This document shows positions 48,440 to 57,804 of a stretch of 64,000 nt of DNA, in pieces. A program made the translations under genes and the position numbers. The stretch comes from Candidatus Bipolaricaulota bacterium (GTDB lineage: Bacteria > Bipolaricaulota > Bipolaricaulia > Bipolaricaulales > Bipolaricaulaceae). Under the pieces are notes generated by a model that saw only the letters and a program-made list of their open reading frames with translations, did no database searches and was not told the origin of the DNA. How positions within the stretch are numbered: position 1 is the stretch's first letter; each line of letters begins with the position of its first letter. The stretch is from assembly GCA_022838705.1 (NCBI GenBank), contig JALHJZ010000001.1, positions 701,006 through 765,005 of the forward strand, in the 5' to 3' direction.

Positions 48440-49694
48440 ACTCCTGTCCTCCGATGCGTACGGTGGACCCGGGACGGAGGCCGCGCCGCTTGAGCGCCGC
48501 GAGCACCCCAAGGCGTTCCAACCTCATCTCGAAATACTCCTGGGCGTCGCGGGTCGACAGATCGAGGCGTCGCACCAGGCGCTCCACCGCCGGCCCGCGC
48601 ACGACGAGTTGACCCTCTTCTTCGACCACCTCGAACGGGACCCGGTCCGGGGTGAGCTGCCAGGCCCGTCGCGCAGGGGCCTCGGTCGCCGGCAGCGGCA
48701 GGGGGTTCTCCTGGAGCTTGCGCCCGAGGAGGAGCAGGAGCTCCCGGATCCCCCGTCCGGTCACGGCCGAGATGGGGTGGAGCTCGATCCCCGCTTCGCG
48801 GAACCGGTGCACCTCGGCGGACACGCGCTCCGGGGGGAGGAGGTCGGCCTTGTTCCCCGCCACGACCTCCGGCTTCGTCCTCAGCTCTTCCCATGCTTCG
48901 ATCTCGCGGCGGAGCAGCCGGTGGTCGGCCAGGGGATCACGTCCCTCCACCCCGGCCAGATCCACGACGTGGAGGAGGACCCTCGCCCGGGTCGCGTGGC
49001 GGAGGAACCGGTCCCCGAGGCCCTTCCCCTCGTGGGCGCCCTCGATCAGGCCCGGCAGGTCCGCGAGCACGAGCGAGGTGCCGTCCCCGATCTCTGCCAG
49101 GCCGAGGTTCGGGGCGAGGGTGGTGAACGGGTAGGGGGCGACCTTCACCTTCCGCCGCGACACCCGCGCGAGGAGCGACGATTTCCCCACGTTGGGGAAC
49201 CCGATGATCCCGACGTCGGCCAACACGCGAAGCTCGAGCTTGATCCACCGCTCCTCTCCCTCTTCCCCGAACTCGCGGATCCGCGGGGCCTGGCGGGCGG
49301 AATTGGTGAACGCCTTGTTCCCGCGCCCGCCGCGTCCCCCCCGGGCGATGCGGGCCTCCGCCCCGTCGGTTGCGAGGTCGGCGAGGATCTCCCCCGTCTC
49401 GGCATCGCGGACTATGGTGCCCACTGGAACGTGGATCACGAGGTCGGTGCCGTCCTTCCCCTGGCGGCAGTTCGGGCCACCATGGCCGCCATGGCCGGCG
49501 CGGAAGTGGATCTGGTTTTGGAACTGGAGGAGGGTCCCCACGGAACGGGTGGCACGCAGGACGACATCTCCCCCCCGACCGCCGCTCCCGCCGTCGGGGG
49601 TGCCGCGGGGATTGGTGCGGGTCCTGTGGAAGCTAGTGAGTCCGTTCCCCCCCCGTCCCGAGGCGACATGGATCTTCGCCTCATCGACCCACAT
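48423..49694 (-). CDS. obg: GTPase Obg/CgtA
   Basis: Ribosome-assembly and stress GTPase, 423 residues, with all three parts. The glycine-rich Obg domain starts MWVDEAKIHVASGRGGNG. The G domain has GFPNVGKSSLLARVS, DLPGLIEGAHEGKGLG and NKADLL. The C-terminal OCT domain (~350-423) ends VRIGGQEFEL. ATG 49694 matches the family start. It lies directly after rpmA, as in the usual rplU-rpmA-obg order. Confidence 0.96.
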   Translation of the reverse strand: MWVDEAKIHVASGRGGNGLTSFHRTRTNPRGTPDGGSGGRGGDVVLRATRSVGTLLQFQNQIHFRAGHGGHGGPNCRQGKDGTDLVIHVPVGTIVRDAETGEILADLATDGAEARIARGGRGGRGNKAFTNSARQAPRIREFGEEGEERWIKLELRVLADVGIIGFPNVGKSSLLARVSRRKVKVAPYPFTTLAPNLGLAEIGDGTSLVLADLPGLIEGAHEGKGLGDRFLRHATRARVLLHVVDLAGVEGRDPLADHRLLRREIEAWEELRTKPEVVAGNKADLLPPERVSAEVHRFREAGIELHPISAVTGRGIRELLLLLGRKLQENPLPLPATEAPARRAWQLTPDRVPFEVVEEEGQLVVRGPAVERLVRRLDLSTRDAQEYFEMRLERLGVLAALKRRGLRPGSTVRIGGQEFELTG

Positions 49695-49702
49695 TCGGGG
49701 GG

Positions 49703-49963
49703 CTACCCCTCCTCGTGGAGCGGGTCCACGTTCACGTACACGCGGTTGTGCCCGGCGAACCGGACCGTGCCCGTGGTCGTGGCGAAGATCGTGAAGTCCC
49801 GGCCCATGCCGACGCCGGAACCTGGGTAGAACCGGGTTCCCCTCTGACGGACGATGATGCACCCCGGCTGCACGAGCTCGCCGCCGTACCGCTTGATCCC
49901 CAGCCGCTGGCCGGGGGAATCATGGACGTTTTGGGTTGAACCGCCACTTGTCTTATGTGCCAT
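49703..49963 (-). CDS. rpmA: 50S ribosomal protein L27
   Basis: 86 residues, starting MAHKTSGGSTQNVHDSPGQR. Its flexible N-terminus reaches the peptidyl-transferase centre. There is no Firmicute-style N-terminal extension (FFASKKG-type) that would need cleavage by the protease Prp. The neighbouring Prp-like protein lacks catalytic residues, which fits. Confidence 0.96.
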   Translation of the reverse strand: MAHKTSGGSTQNVHDSPGQRLGIKRYGGELVQPGCIIVRQRGTRFYPGSGVGMGRDFTIFATTTGTVRFAGHNRVYVNVDPLHEEG

Positions 49964-49972
49964 CCTGTCCTC

Positions 49973-50293
49973 TCACACCGCGACGCTCTCCCCGACCTCG
50001 TGCACCGCGATCCGCCCCGGGCGGTTGCGGGAGAGAGCGCGCAATCCCAAGACCATCGTCTCCACGATGGCGTCGACCTCGCGGTCGAGGAAGAACGCCG
50101 ACCGGTCCACCTGGAACCGCAGGAGATGCCCCTCCTTGGTGACCGCGGGATCGAGGTGGAGGTAGTCCCGCAGGCCGAGGACCGGCGCCTCCACGAGCGC
50201 CGCGGCGGCGAGCCCTTCCGCGGACTCGTCGCCGTGCAGGGTCACGGCCTGGACCCGGCCCTCCTCGTCCCGCTCGATCAGCACTTCCACCAT
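49973..50293 (-). CDS. Prp-like protein (YsxB family) lacking catalytic residues
   Basis: 106 residues between rplU and rpmA, exactly where Prp, the cysteine protease that trims L27, is encoded. The fold pattern is visible (VEVLIERDEEGRVQAVTLHG, IVETMVLGLRAL). However, the catalytic GHA is GDE and the DIVCAAVS cysteine region reads GLAAAALV, so both the His and the Cys are gone. It is therefore probably not a protease. It may bind L27 or the ribosome. Assignment rests on position and partial resemblance. Confidence 0.75.
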   Translation of the reverse strand: MVEVLIERDEEGRVQAVTLHGDESAEGLAAAALVEAPVLGLRDYLHLDPAVTKEGHLLRFQVDRSAFFLDREVDAIVETMVLGLRALSRNRPGRIAVHEVGESVAV

Positions 50294-50299
50294 GCCCGG

Positions 50300-50617
50300 C
50301 TACCCCTTTTCGATCGCCAGGATCCGCGTGCGCATGTAGGGCTGACGATGCCCCTTCTTCCGCCGGTACCCCTTCTTGGGGGCGAACCGCTGGATGATCA
50401 CCTTCGGCCCGCGCCCGCTCTCCAGGACCTCCCCCACGACCTTGACATCAGTCAGGTAGGGGCGGCCGACCTCCACCCCCGCGCCGTTGCGCACGAGGAG
50501 CACGCGATCGAACGTCACCTTGTCCCCCACGTTCACCGTGGGAAGGAGCTCGTGCACGATCTCGGCCTCGGCCTCGACGCGGTACTGTTTGCCTCCGATC
50601 TCCACGACAGCGTACAT
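50300..50617 (-). CDS. rplU: 50S ribosomal protein L21
   Basis: 105 residues from ATG 50617 (MYAVVEIGGKQYRVEAE). It ends with the basic KKGYRRKKGHRQPYMRTRI segment that binds 23S rRNA. It is the first gene of rplU-prp-rpmA-obg-nadD and lies 44 bases after metG; a longer upstream frame is not conserved. Confidence 0.96.
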   Translation of the reverse strand: MYAVVEIGGKQYRVEAEAEIVHELLPTVNVGDKVTFDRVLLVRNGAGVEVGRPYLTDVKVVGEVLESGRGPKVIIQRFAPKKGYRRKKGHRQPYMRTRILAIEKG

Positions 50618-50661
50618 AGCCACCTCGGTCATCGTAGTGGAAACGATGCGCAACGGCAATT

Positions 50662-52626
50662 CTAGCGAATCCGGGTGCCCGGCTCCACCTCACGTTCCGG
50701 CGTGAGGAGGCACAGGGTGCCATCGGAGGCGGCGAGGAGCATGCATTCTGACCGGAGCCCGCGGATCGTGGCCGGCTTCAGGTTCGCGACCACTGCCACG
50801 AGCTTCCCCACGAGGTCCGCCGGCTGATAGTGCTTGCGGATCCCGGCCACGGCTGGCGCCTGGCGATCCCCGAGGTCCACCTGGAGGGCGAGGAGCTTGT
50901 CCGCCCCGGCCACTTCCTCCGCGGCGAGGATCCGCCCCACCCGCAGGTCGAGCTTCTGGAACTCCTCGATCGAGATGAGCCCTTCTTCCTTCATCGTCTG
51001 ATACCTCCCCTTCAACTCCGCGATGTCCACGTGCTCAAGGAGCGGCCGCGGCTCACGGGCGAGCGCGTGGCCGGCGAGTCCGGAGTGGACGGCCGCTAGG
51101 GTGGGCGGTGCGATGCCGAGCGTTGCGTAGACCTCCCGCGAGAACATGGGAATGAACGGTTCGAGCAGGATCGCTACCGCCTTCACGAGGTGAGCAGCCG
51201 AGGCCACGGCTCCCCCATCGCCGCTCCGCCACGGCGCCTTGCGCTGGAAGTACTCGTTCCCCGTCCCCGCGAGGAGGGCGATCGCCCGCAAGGCCGGGGC
51301 GAGGGATCCCCCCTCGATCGTGTCCACCACTTCGGCACAGGTCCGGTCAATCGCCTGCACGATCTCGGGGTCAGTCGGCTCGGTGGGGACCGTCCCTCCG
51401 TGCTTGGACCCGATGTAGGAAAGGACCCGATGCACGAAGTTCGCGATGTTGTCCACCAGCACGTGGTTGACCGCCTTATCGAACTCCTCCCACGAGAACT
51501 CGACGTCCTTGGATTCGGGGCGGTTGTAGAAGAGGTAGAACCGCCAGTACACGGGCGGCAGGAGCGCGAGGGCCTCGTCGGCGAAGATCCCGATCCGACG
51601 GGTCTTCGAGAACTGCTCCCCTCCGATCCAGTTCAGGTACTCCGTGGCTGCGATCTGATCCGGCAGATGGTACCCCTGGCCCGAGGCGAGGAGCTGGCCG
51701 GGGAAGATGATCGTGTGGAACGGGATGTTGTCCTTGGCTTGGGTGTACACCTGCCACACCTCGTCCCCGAACCAGAACTCCCGCCACCGCTCCTCTTCCC
51801 CCCGCCGGCGGAAGTGCTCGATCGTTGCGGACACATAGCCCAACGCGGCCTCCGCCCACACGTAGATGACCTTCCCCGCGGCGCCGGGGAACGGAGCGGG
51901 GATCCCCCACGCGATGTCGCGCGTCACCGCCCGCGGGCGGAGCCCCTCCTGGATGAGGCGCTCCGTGAACAGCTTCACGTTCCCGCGGAACCCGCGGCGG
52001 GTCACGTAGGCGAGGAGCTGCGGGGTCAGCTTCGCGAGGTCGAGGTACCAATGTCGGGTGGCGCGCGTGACGACCGACGACGAACCGCAGAACGCGCAGT
52101 GGGGGTGGCGGAGGTTCTCCGGTTCGAGCAACGCCCCGCAGGCATCACATTGGTTCCCCTGGGCGTGGAGGTACCCGCAGTGGGGGCAGGTCCCGACGAT
52201 GAACCGATCGGCCAGGAACCGGTTGCATCCCTGACAGAACGCCCGGCCTTCCTCCTGGGAGATGATGTACCCGTTCTTCTCCATCTGCCGGTAGATCTCG
52301 GTCACGAACTCGTAGTGGACGGGGGACTCGGTGGTGGTGTAGTTGTCGATTGCGATCTCGAACTGGGCGAGGACAGAGGTGATGGCCTGGTGAACCCGCT
52401 CGGCGAGCTCCCGCGGCGAGATCCCGAGCCGTGCTGCCTCGTACTCGACCTTCGTCCCGTGGGCATCGGTCCCCGACACGTGGAGCGCCTCGTACCCGCG
52501 GAGCCGGTAGAAGCGGGTGAACGCGTCTCCGGACAGGAGGCACCCGATGAGGTTGCCAAGATGGGGCAAGCCCGAACCGTAGGGCCACGCGCTGCACACC
52601 AGGATCCGCTTGATGTTGGCGTCCAC
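50662..52626 (-). CDS. metG: Methionyl-tRNA synthetase
   Basis: Class I synthetase of 654 residues. It has the HIGH-like AWPYGSGLPHLGNLIG and the KMSKS equivalent GEQFSKTRRIG. Four CxxC pairs (CQGC, CPHC, CDAC, CAFC) make it the two-zinc type. A C-terminal EMAP/Trbp111 tRNA-binding domain (~550-654, FQKLDLRVGRILAAEEVAGADKL) is present. The start is GTG 52626 with GGAGG upstream. Confidence 0.96.
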   Translation of the reverse strand: MDANIKRILVCSAWPYGSGLPHLGNLIGCLLSGDAFTRFYRLRGYEALHVSGTDAHGTKVEYEAARLGISPRELAERVHQAITSVLAQFEIAIDNYTTTESPVHYEFVTEIYRQMEKNGYIISQEEGRAFCQGCNRFLADRFIVGTCPHCGYLHAQGNQCDACGALLEPENLRHPHCAFCGSSSVVTRATRHWYLDLAKLTPQLLAYVTRRGFRGNVKLFTERLIQEGLRPRAVTRDIAWGIPAPFPGAAGKVIYVWAEAALGYVSATIEHFRRRGEEERWREFWFGDEVWQVYTQAKDNIPFHTIIFPGQLLASGQGYHLPDQIAATEYLNWIGGEQFSKTRRIGIFADEALALLPPVYWRFYLFYNRPESKDVEFSWEEFDKAVNHVLVDNIANFVHRVLSYIGSKHGGTVPTEPTDPEIVQAIDRTCAEVVDTIEGGSLAPALRAIALLAGTGNEYFQRKAPWRSGDGGAVASAAHLVKAVAILLEPFIPMFSREVYATLGIAPPTLAAVHSGLAGHALAREPRPLLEHVDIAELKGRYQTMKEEGLISIEEFQKLDLRVGRILAAEEVAGADKLLALQVDLGDRQAPAVAGIRKHYQPADLVGKLVAVVANLKPATIRGLRSECMLLAASDGTLCLLTPEREVEPGTRIR

Positions 52627-52721
52627 GTATCCTCCGCGAGGGGCCGATTATAGCGGGCTCGGTCCGGATCGAAAGGACGGCGGGGGGCCGCCAGGGTACA
52701 CTACCCCTGCCGGAGGTAGCG

Positions 52722-53126
52722 ATGCGCGAAGCGACAGTGGGGAAAGAACTGGTGATCATCACGGGCAACCGGGTGGGCGTGCTCGCGAACATCGCCCGCG
52801 TCCTCGCCGACCAGGGGATCAACATCCTCGCGGTGGCGGTGTTCGCCGAAGGGGAGGAGGCGGAGCTTCATCTGGTCCCGGACTCCCCGAGCTACGCGCT
52901 GGAGGCGCTGCGGAAGGCTGAATTCGAGGTCGAGGAACGGAACATCGTCCTCGTGGAACTCCCCCACCGCGCGGGATTCCTGCGGCGGATCACCGAGGTC
53001 CTGGCGCGCCAGGACCTCGACATCCGCTACCTCTACGCGAGCGCGTTCGAGGCTGGCCACAGCTCCCTTGTCGTCTTCTCCTGCACGAACAACGCGAAGG
53101 CGGTGACCCTCCTCCGCGAGAAGTAG
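52722..53126 (+). CDS. Tandem ACT-domain regulatory protein
   Basis: 134 residues comprising two ACT domains: residues ~8-65 (ELVIITGNRVGVLANIARVL) and ~75-130 (NIVLVELPHRAGFLRRITEVL). Stand-alone ACT pairs usually sense amino acids. GGAGGT precedes the ATG, and a TACACT box lies about 20 bases further upstream. It diverges from metG. Ligand and partner unknown. Confidence 0.88.
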   Translation: MREATVGKELVIITGNRVGVLANIARVLADQGINILAVAVFAEGEEAELHLVPDSPSYALEALRKAEFEVEERNIVLVELPHRAGFLRRITEVLARQDLDIRYLYASAFEAGHSSLVVFSCTNNAKAVTLLREK

Positions 53127-53265
53127 GTCCCCGCGGCCCCCCTTGGACCGCGGGTGTCCGAGGGGGGGAGGACATCTGGCGCGGATCCCCGTCTGCGATC
53201 TTGGGAAGATCCACCGCCGTTCCATGCCCCGTCCACAGACGGGGGGCAAAGTCACCTGGGATCAA

Positions 53266-53373
53266 ATGGAGGAGATGAAGTTGTCCAAGCGTGATCGAGC
53301 GTTGGTGGGCATCGCCGGGATTCTCGCCCTGGCGGCGATGATCGCGGTGCCGCTGTTCGCCCGCACCGGCTAG
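53266..53373 (+). CDS. Possible small membrane protein
   Basis: A 35-residue frame: MEEMKLSKRDRALVG followed by one hydrophobic segment (IAGILALAAMIAVPLFA). No strong ribosome-binding site is seen. A CCCCGTC-CACA-GACGGGG hairpin at 53227-53244 lies just upstream. The composition resembles a single-pass micropeptide, but coding is unproven. Confidence 0.3.
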   Translation: MEEMKLSKRDRALVGIAGILALAAMIAVPLFARTG

Positions 53374-53406
53374 CCTAAGAAGGCAGGTCCGGCCCAGTCT
53401 CGCTGT

Positions 53407-53847
53407 CTACCCCTCCTCCCCTAGTTCGGAGGTGCAGTGCGGGCAGCGCCGGGCAGCGAGGGGGATCTGGGTCCTACAGAACGGGCACTCCTTCGTGGTC
53501 GGAGCGGGAGCGACCTTCGGCCGTTCGAGCTTCTGGTAGGCTTTGACGATCATGAACACCACCAGCGCGATGATCAGGAAGTTCACGAGCGCGTTGATGA
53601 ACGCGCCGTAGTAGATCGCCGCTGCCCCTGCGGCCCGGGCGGCTGCGGCGGACGCGTACACTTCTCCCGACAGGTTGAGGTACAGGTTCGCGAAGTCCAC
53701 GTTGCCCACGAGCTTCCCGATGATCGGCATGATGAGGTCGTTCACAAACGAGCTCACGACCGAACTGAACGCCACGCCCATGATGAACGCCACGGCGATC
53801 TGGACGAGGTTGCCCTTCACGATGAACGCCTTGAACTCCTGCCACAC
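53407..53847 (-). CDS. mscL: Large-conductance mechanosensitive channel with zinc-ribbon tail
   Basis: 146 residues. The N-terminus EFKAFIVKGNLVQIAVAFIMG and first helix, periplasmic loop and second helix (INALVNFLIIALVVFMIVKA) are typical MscL. The C-terminal cytoplasmic helix is replaced or extended by a zinc-ribbon-like pair, CPFCRTQIPLAARRCPHC, which could bind metal. The channel opens under membrane tension to release solutes. Confidence 0.94.
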   Translation of the reverse strand: MWQEFKAFIVKGNLVQIAVAFIMGVAFSSVVSSFVNDLIMPIIGKLVGNVDFANLYLNLSGEVYASAAAARAAGAAAIYYGAFINALVNFLIIALVVFMIVKAYQKLERPKVAPAPTTKECPFCRTQIPLAARRCPHCTSELGEEG

Positions 53848-53930
53848 GACGATCGCCTCCTTGTCCGCGCACTGTAGCGCGAGGGGCTCCGCCCTGACAA
53901 CCGTTGGGCCCGACCCCGTGGCGGGCTACC

Positions 53931-54632
53931 ATGTACGTTGTGATCGGGACGTGGGTCAACATGGCGACCGTGCTCGTGGGGGGGAGCCTCGGGTGGGCCC
54001 TCGGGGCCCGTGTCCCGTCCCGGGTGCGGGAGGGAGCGACGATCGGGGTGGGCCTGGCGACGGTCGTCCTCGGGCTGCGGTTGGCGCTGGGGACGGGGAA
54101 CGTGCTCGTCCTGATGGTATCGGTGATCCTTGGGGGCGCGGTGGGAGCGGCGATCCGCCTCGGCGAGCGTATCGAGCGCGGGACGCAGCGCGTGGGGCGC
54201 CTGTTTCGAGGGCGTCCGCTGGGGGAGGGCTTCCTCGCCGCGAGCTTGCTGTTCTGTGTGGGGCCGATGGCCCTCCTCGGGGCGATCCAGGACGGGCTGT
54301 ACGGGGACTGGTCCCTCTTGGCGGCGAAGTCCATCTTGGACGGGATCTCGTCCCTGACCCTTGCCGCGGCGCTGGGGCCGGGGGTCCTCCTCTCGCTCGT
54401 TGTGATCCTCGTCTACCAGGGAGGGCTGACCGTGGCGGCCTCGCTCCTCTCCTCACACCTCGCCGGGTTCTCGCCCGATGCGCCCGCCGCGGTAGAGCTA
54501 TCCGCCGCGGGGGGGGCGGTGGTCCTCGCGCTCGGGATCACCCTCCTGCGGCTCCGGGAGTTCAAGGTGGCTGACCTCCTCCCGGCCTTGGTCCTGGCGC
54601 CGCTTCTGGCGTGGGTCGTCTCGGTCCTGTAA
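53931..54632 (+). CDS. DUF554 family membrane protein
   Basis: 233 residues, seven or so hydrophobic segments, matching the DUF554/YqgA family (GTWVNMATVLVGGSLGWALG, FCVGPMALLGAIQDGLYGD, KSILDGISSLTLAAALG). Transport function has been proposed for the family but not established. ATG 53931 gives the family start; no Shine-Dalgarno sequence is seen upstream. Diverges from mscL. Confidence 0.88.
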   Translation: MYVVIGTWVNMATVLVGGSLGWALGARVPSRVREGATIGVGLATVVLGLRLALGTGNVLVLMVSVILGGAVGAAIRLGERIERGTQRVGRLFRGRPLGEGFLAASLLFCVGPMALLGAIQDGLYGDWSLLAAKSILDGISSLTLAAALGPGVLLSLVVILVYQGGLTVAASLLSSHLAGFSPDAPAAVELSAAGGAVVLALGITLLRLREFKVADLLPALVLAPLLAWVVSVL

Positions 54633-54693
54633 GGGCTTTGCCTGAGGGGCCCAGCGGAGGTCGTCCCGCGGGTGGCTCGGTCCGCGGCCGGGT

Positions 54694-56073
54694 TCAGCCG
54701 GGCGCGCCGCTGGCGGTGACGTGGTTGACGAGGGCCTCGATCGCCCGTTCGAGGGCCATCGCCCGCGATCCCTTCACGAGGAGGAGGGTGGGAGCGGACC
54801 ACACCTCCTTGCGGACCTCGGTGAGGAGGGCATCGAGGTCCTCCGCTTCCGCCGCACCGGGACCGTTCCAGAAACGGAACGCCGCCGCCGCGCGGGGTCC
54901 GTAGCAGAACATGACGTCCACGCCTTGATCCTTGGCGTCGCGGATCGCCTGGGCGTGGAACCGGTCCTCGTCCGGGCCGAGGTCGAGCATGTCCCCGAAC
55001 AGGATGGCCCGCCGCGCTACCGCGAGCTTGAGCGTGGAGAGCGTGCGCAACGCCGTCTTCACCGACAGAGGGTTCGCGTTGTAGCAGTCGTCGAGCAGCC
55101 ACCCGAACGGGGCTGGCCGGAGCTGCAGCCGGTGTGGGATCGGTTCCACGTGGGCGAGGGCCTGGGCAGCGCTCTTCTCCGGCACCCCCATCCCCCAGGC
55201 GAGGGCGATCGCGCCACAGGCGAGCACGGGCACGTGCTCCCCAAGGAGCTTCAGCTGGACGGGGAGGTCCCCCGCCGGCGTCACCGCGCGGAACGTTACC
55301 CCCTCCGGTCGGTCGGTGACGGGATCCAGGGGGTGGAAGTCGGCGTCGGGCGTGCTCCCGAACCGCAGGCAGAGGCCAGGGCAGCGGTCGGCCCGTGACC
55401 GGAGCTCGGGGGAGTCCCAGCCCAGGGCGAGGATTCCCTCCTCGGGCAGGGCCTCGGCGAGCTCCCACTTCGCCTCCGCGATCGCCTCCAGCGAACCGAG
55501 GCTCCCGAGGTGGGCCGGCCCGACCGAGGTGATGATCCCCGCCCACGGCTGGAGGAGTTCGCCCAGCTCGCGGATCTCCCCCCGCGCCGTCATCCCCAGC
55601 TCGAACACCGCCGCCTCCACATCGTCGGGAATGGAGAGAATCGCGAGAGGGACGCCGATCTCGGTGTTGTAGTTCTCAGGGGCGCGGTAGGTACGGTAGC
55701 GGGCGGAGAGGGCAGCGGCGACGAGCTCCTTCGTCGTCGTCTTCCCAAACGAACCCGTGACCGCCACGATCGGCGCTTCGATCGCCGCCCGGCGCCAGGC
55801 GGCGAGCTCGCGGAGGGCGGTTGGGACATCGGGTACCAGGAAGAGATTGGTCCCGAACCCGGGATCCCGGGACACGACGGCGCCCATCGCCCCGCGGGCG
55901 AACGCCTCGCTGAGGAAGTCGTGCCCGTTGGCCCGGTGTCCGGGGAGGGCAATGAACACATCCCCCGGTTGGACCCGTCGCGAGTCGCAGGCGGCCCCGG
56001 AGACGGAGAACGGCGCTGTGGGCCGGATGAGCCGCGCCTCGAGCGCTTCCGCTGCCTCGCGAAGGTCCCACAT
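54694..56073 (-). CDS. murF: UDP-N-acetylmuramoyl-tripeptide--D-alanyl-D-alanine ligase
   Basis: Mur ligase of 459 residues that adds D-Ala-D-Ala to the UDP-MurNAc tripeptide. The ATP motif is VAVTGSFGKTTTKELV, with substrate region NYNTEIGVPLAIL, VFELGMTARGEI and C-terminal DDCYNANPLSVK. It starts right at the stop of the S55 peptidase gene. Its presence shows that the organism makes peptidoglycan; no other mur genes are in the window. Confidence 0.95.
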   Translation of the reverse strand: MWDLREAAEALEARLIRPTAPFSVSGAACDSRRVQPGDVFIALPGHRANGHDFLSEAFARGAMGAVVSRDPGFGTNLFLVPDVPTALRELAAWRRAAIEAPIVAVTGSFGKTTTKELVAAALSARYRTYRAPENYNTEIGVPLAILSIPDDVEAAVFELGMTARGEIRELGELLQPWAGIITSVGPAHLGSLGSLEAIAEAKWELAEALPEEGILALGWDSPELRSRADRCPGLCLRFGSTPDADFHPLDPVTDRPEGVTFRAVTPAGDLPVQLKLLGEHVPVLACGAIALAWGMGVPEKSAAQALAHVEPIPHRLQLRPAPFGWLLDDCYNANPLSVKTALRTLSTLKLAVARRAILFGDMLDLGPDEDRFHAQAIRDAKDQGVDVMFCYGPRAAAAFRFWNGPGAAEAEDLDALLTEVRKEVWSAPTLLLVKGSRAMALERAIEALVNHVTASGAPG

Positions 56074-57804
56074 CTATTCCCCCTCAGCCGGTTGGAGCGG
56101 GAGGATGACCGACACCGTGCCGTACACGACCGAACCGGGGATGCGGTCAGCTGCCCCATCGACCCCATACAGCCAGGCCTCCCCGATCACGTTCGAGATC
56201 GGATCGAGCGCGAACAGTTCGATGGTCAGCGTGTCGTAGGTTGGGATTCCCTCGATGTAGTCGAGGAGGTCCCCCAGCGATGCGAGCGCGGGTGCTGGCT
56301 CCCCCTTCTCCCGCGGGCGGGGCCCGCCGTAGGCGCGGAGCTCGACGTAAGGGGGCGCCGCGTCGGGGGGGATCTCCACCCACCCCTCCCACTCCTCGAC
56401 CTGGCCCCGCCACCCGCGGAGGGTGACGACGAACTGAACCCGGTCGCCCGGTGCATAGGCGTCCCGATCCGTCTCTAGGGCAACGATCTCGGTGGCGGAG
56501 AGCTCGGGGCGGACCGTCGCCTCCAGGGTGGCGGTGAGGAGCCCCGGATCAGCGAACTCGTTATAGGCGAGCGCATCCGCGATGAGGGCCATCTCCCAGG
56601 ATACGTAGGGGGCGATGTCCTCGGTCGACAGGAAGACGTTCTCACGGGAGAGGGGCCGCGGCAGGCCCCGGCCGGTGAGCGTGTAGTTCAGGGTCACCGT
56701 GCCCGGTCCGATCCGATCCAGGGCTCGGTCCGCTGCCTCGAGGCCGGCGACGTAGAGGAGGAGGGCCGAGAGCTGCGGCTCATCCACGAGCTCAACCGTG
56801 AGGACCTCGTCCCTGGCCCGACCGAGGTCGCGGATGCGGAAGCTGGCGGAGAGGCCGCTCGGGATCCGCCCGATGACGCCGCCTACTCCTGCCGAGCGGT
56901 CGGCGAACACCCCCCCTACCACCTCCCCCACCGTGCCCAGCTTGTAGGAGAAGTCAAGCGCGGCCACGGTGTCGAACACGTGCGCTTGGGTGAGGAAGTA
57001 GCGGGCAGGGCCGGTGAAGAGGAACGGATGTCCGAATGCGAGGACGGCCTTCCCTTCCACCAGGGTCACGGTCCCCAGGGCCCCGATTGCGATGTCGCCC
57101 GTGGCCAGCCCGACCCCGACCGGAGCTCCCGGCTCGAGGCCAAGGGGTGACACGTCCCCGGGCGCAGCGGGCGCTGCGACCACGCGCGACACGCCGAGGC
57201 TCCGCAGGCCGGGGATCCCGTTCCGCCAGGTGGGGAGGAGATCAGCGAGGGGATGCCATCGCGCCCGGAGGTCAACCCCCTGGTTGAGGGCCTCCAGCGC
57301 GCGGGCGGAGAGCCCGCTTGCCATCACCGGAGCGGAGAGGACCGCGCTTCCCTCCACCGGCTCGTTCGCCGCGGCCCGCGGTCCATCGTAGGGGATGGGC
57401 TGCGTCTTCGGGGGGGCGATCTCATCGAGGACCTTGAGCATGGCCTCGATCGGGGTCACCAACGCCAGTGGCCGCTCGCGGTCTGCCGACCACGCCGCGG
57501 CCCGGGACAGGGCCCCCGCCAGCCGCCCGTCGAGGTAGATCGGGCTCCCCGACATCCCCTGGGCGACGCCTCCGGAACGGGCGATCGCAGGTCCGAACGC
57601 GCGGACGATGATGAAATCATCCCGCTCCCCCGGCTCGTCGAGGACCGCCACCACCTCGACCTCGAACCGGGAGATCTCCGTCCCCGCGACCACGGTCAGG
57701 CCGTACCCCGTCATCCCGGGCTCGATCTCAGACAAGGGAATCGTGTCTGCAGCCAATGCGGCCAGGCCGACGAACGCCACCGCGACCAACCCGACCCTCT
57801 TCAC
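56074..57804 (-). CDS. SpoIVB/S55-type serine peptidase domain protein
   Basis: 576 residues with a signal peptide (RVGLVAVAFVGLAALAAD). It carries the S55 peptidase pattern: IEPGMTGYGLTVVAGTEI, the serine motif GGVAQGMSGSPIYLDGRLAG, and AVLAFGHPFLFTGPAR with the conserved histidine. The C-terminal ~200 residues are beta-rich. S55 was defined by the sporulation protease SpoIVB, but this longer form occurs in non-sporulating bacteria and its substrate is unknown. It overlaps sucC by 4 bases (ATGA). Confidence 0.85.
   Translation of the reverse strand: MKRVGLVAVAFVGLAALAADTIPLSEIEPGMTGYGLTVVAGTEISRFEVEVVAVLDEPGERDDFIIVRAFGPAIARSGGVAQGMSGSPIYLDGRLAGALSRAAAWSADRERPLALVTPIEAMLKVLDEIAPPKTQPIPYDGPRAAANEPVEGSAVLSAPVMASGLSARALEALNQGVDLRARWHPLADLLPTWRNGIPGLRSLGVSRVVAAPAAPGDVSPLGLEPGAPVGVGLATGDIAIGALGTVTLVEGKAVLAFGHPFLFTGPARYFLTQAHVFDTVAALDFSYKLGTVGEVVGGVFADRSAGVGGVIGRIPSGLSASFRIRDLGRARDEVLTVELVDEPQLSALLLYVAGLEAADRALDRIGPGTVTLNYTLTGRGLPRPLSRENVFLSTEDIAPYVSWEMALIADALAYNEFADPGLLTATLEATVRPELSATEIVALETDRDAYAPGDRVQFVVTLRGWRGQVEEWEGWVEIPPDAAPPYVELRAYGGPRPREKGEPAPALASLGDLLDYIEGIPTYDTLTIELFALDPISNVIGEAWLYGVDGAADRIPGSVVYGTVSVILPLQPAEGE

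Noticed and set aside
53227..53250. GGGGGGCAAAG after a strong hairpin, resembling part of a GEMM aptamer
   Set aside because: The GACGCAAAGCC segment and the 3' GGNTGCC strand are missing, so there is no aptamer.
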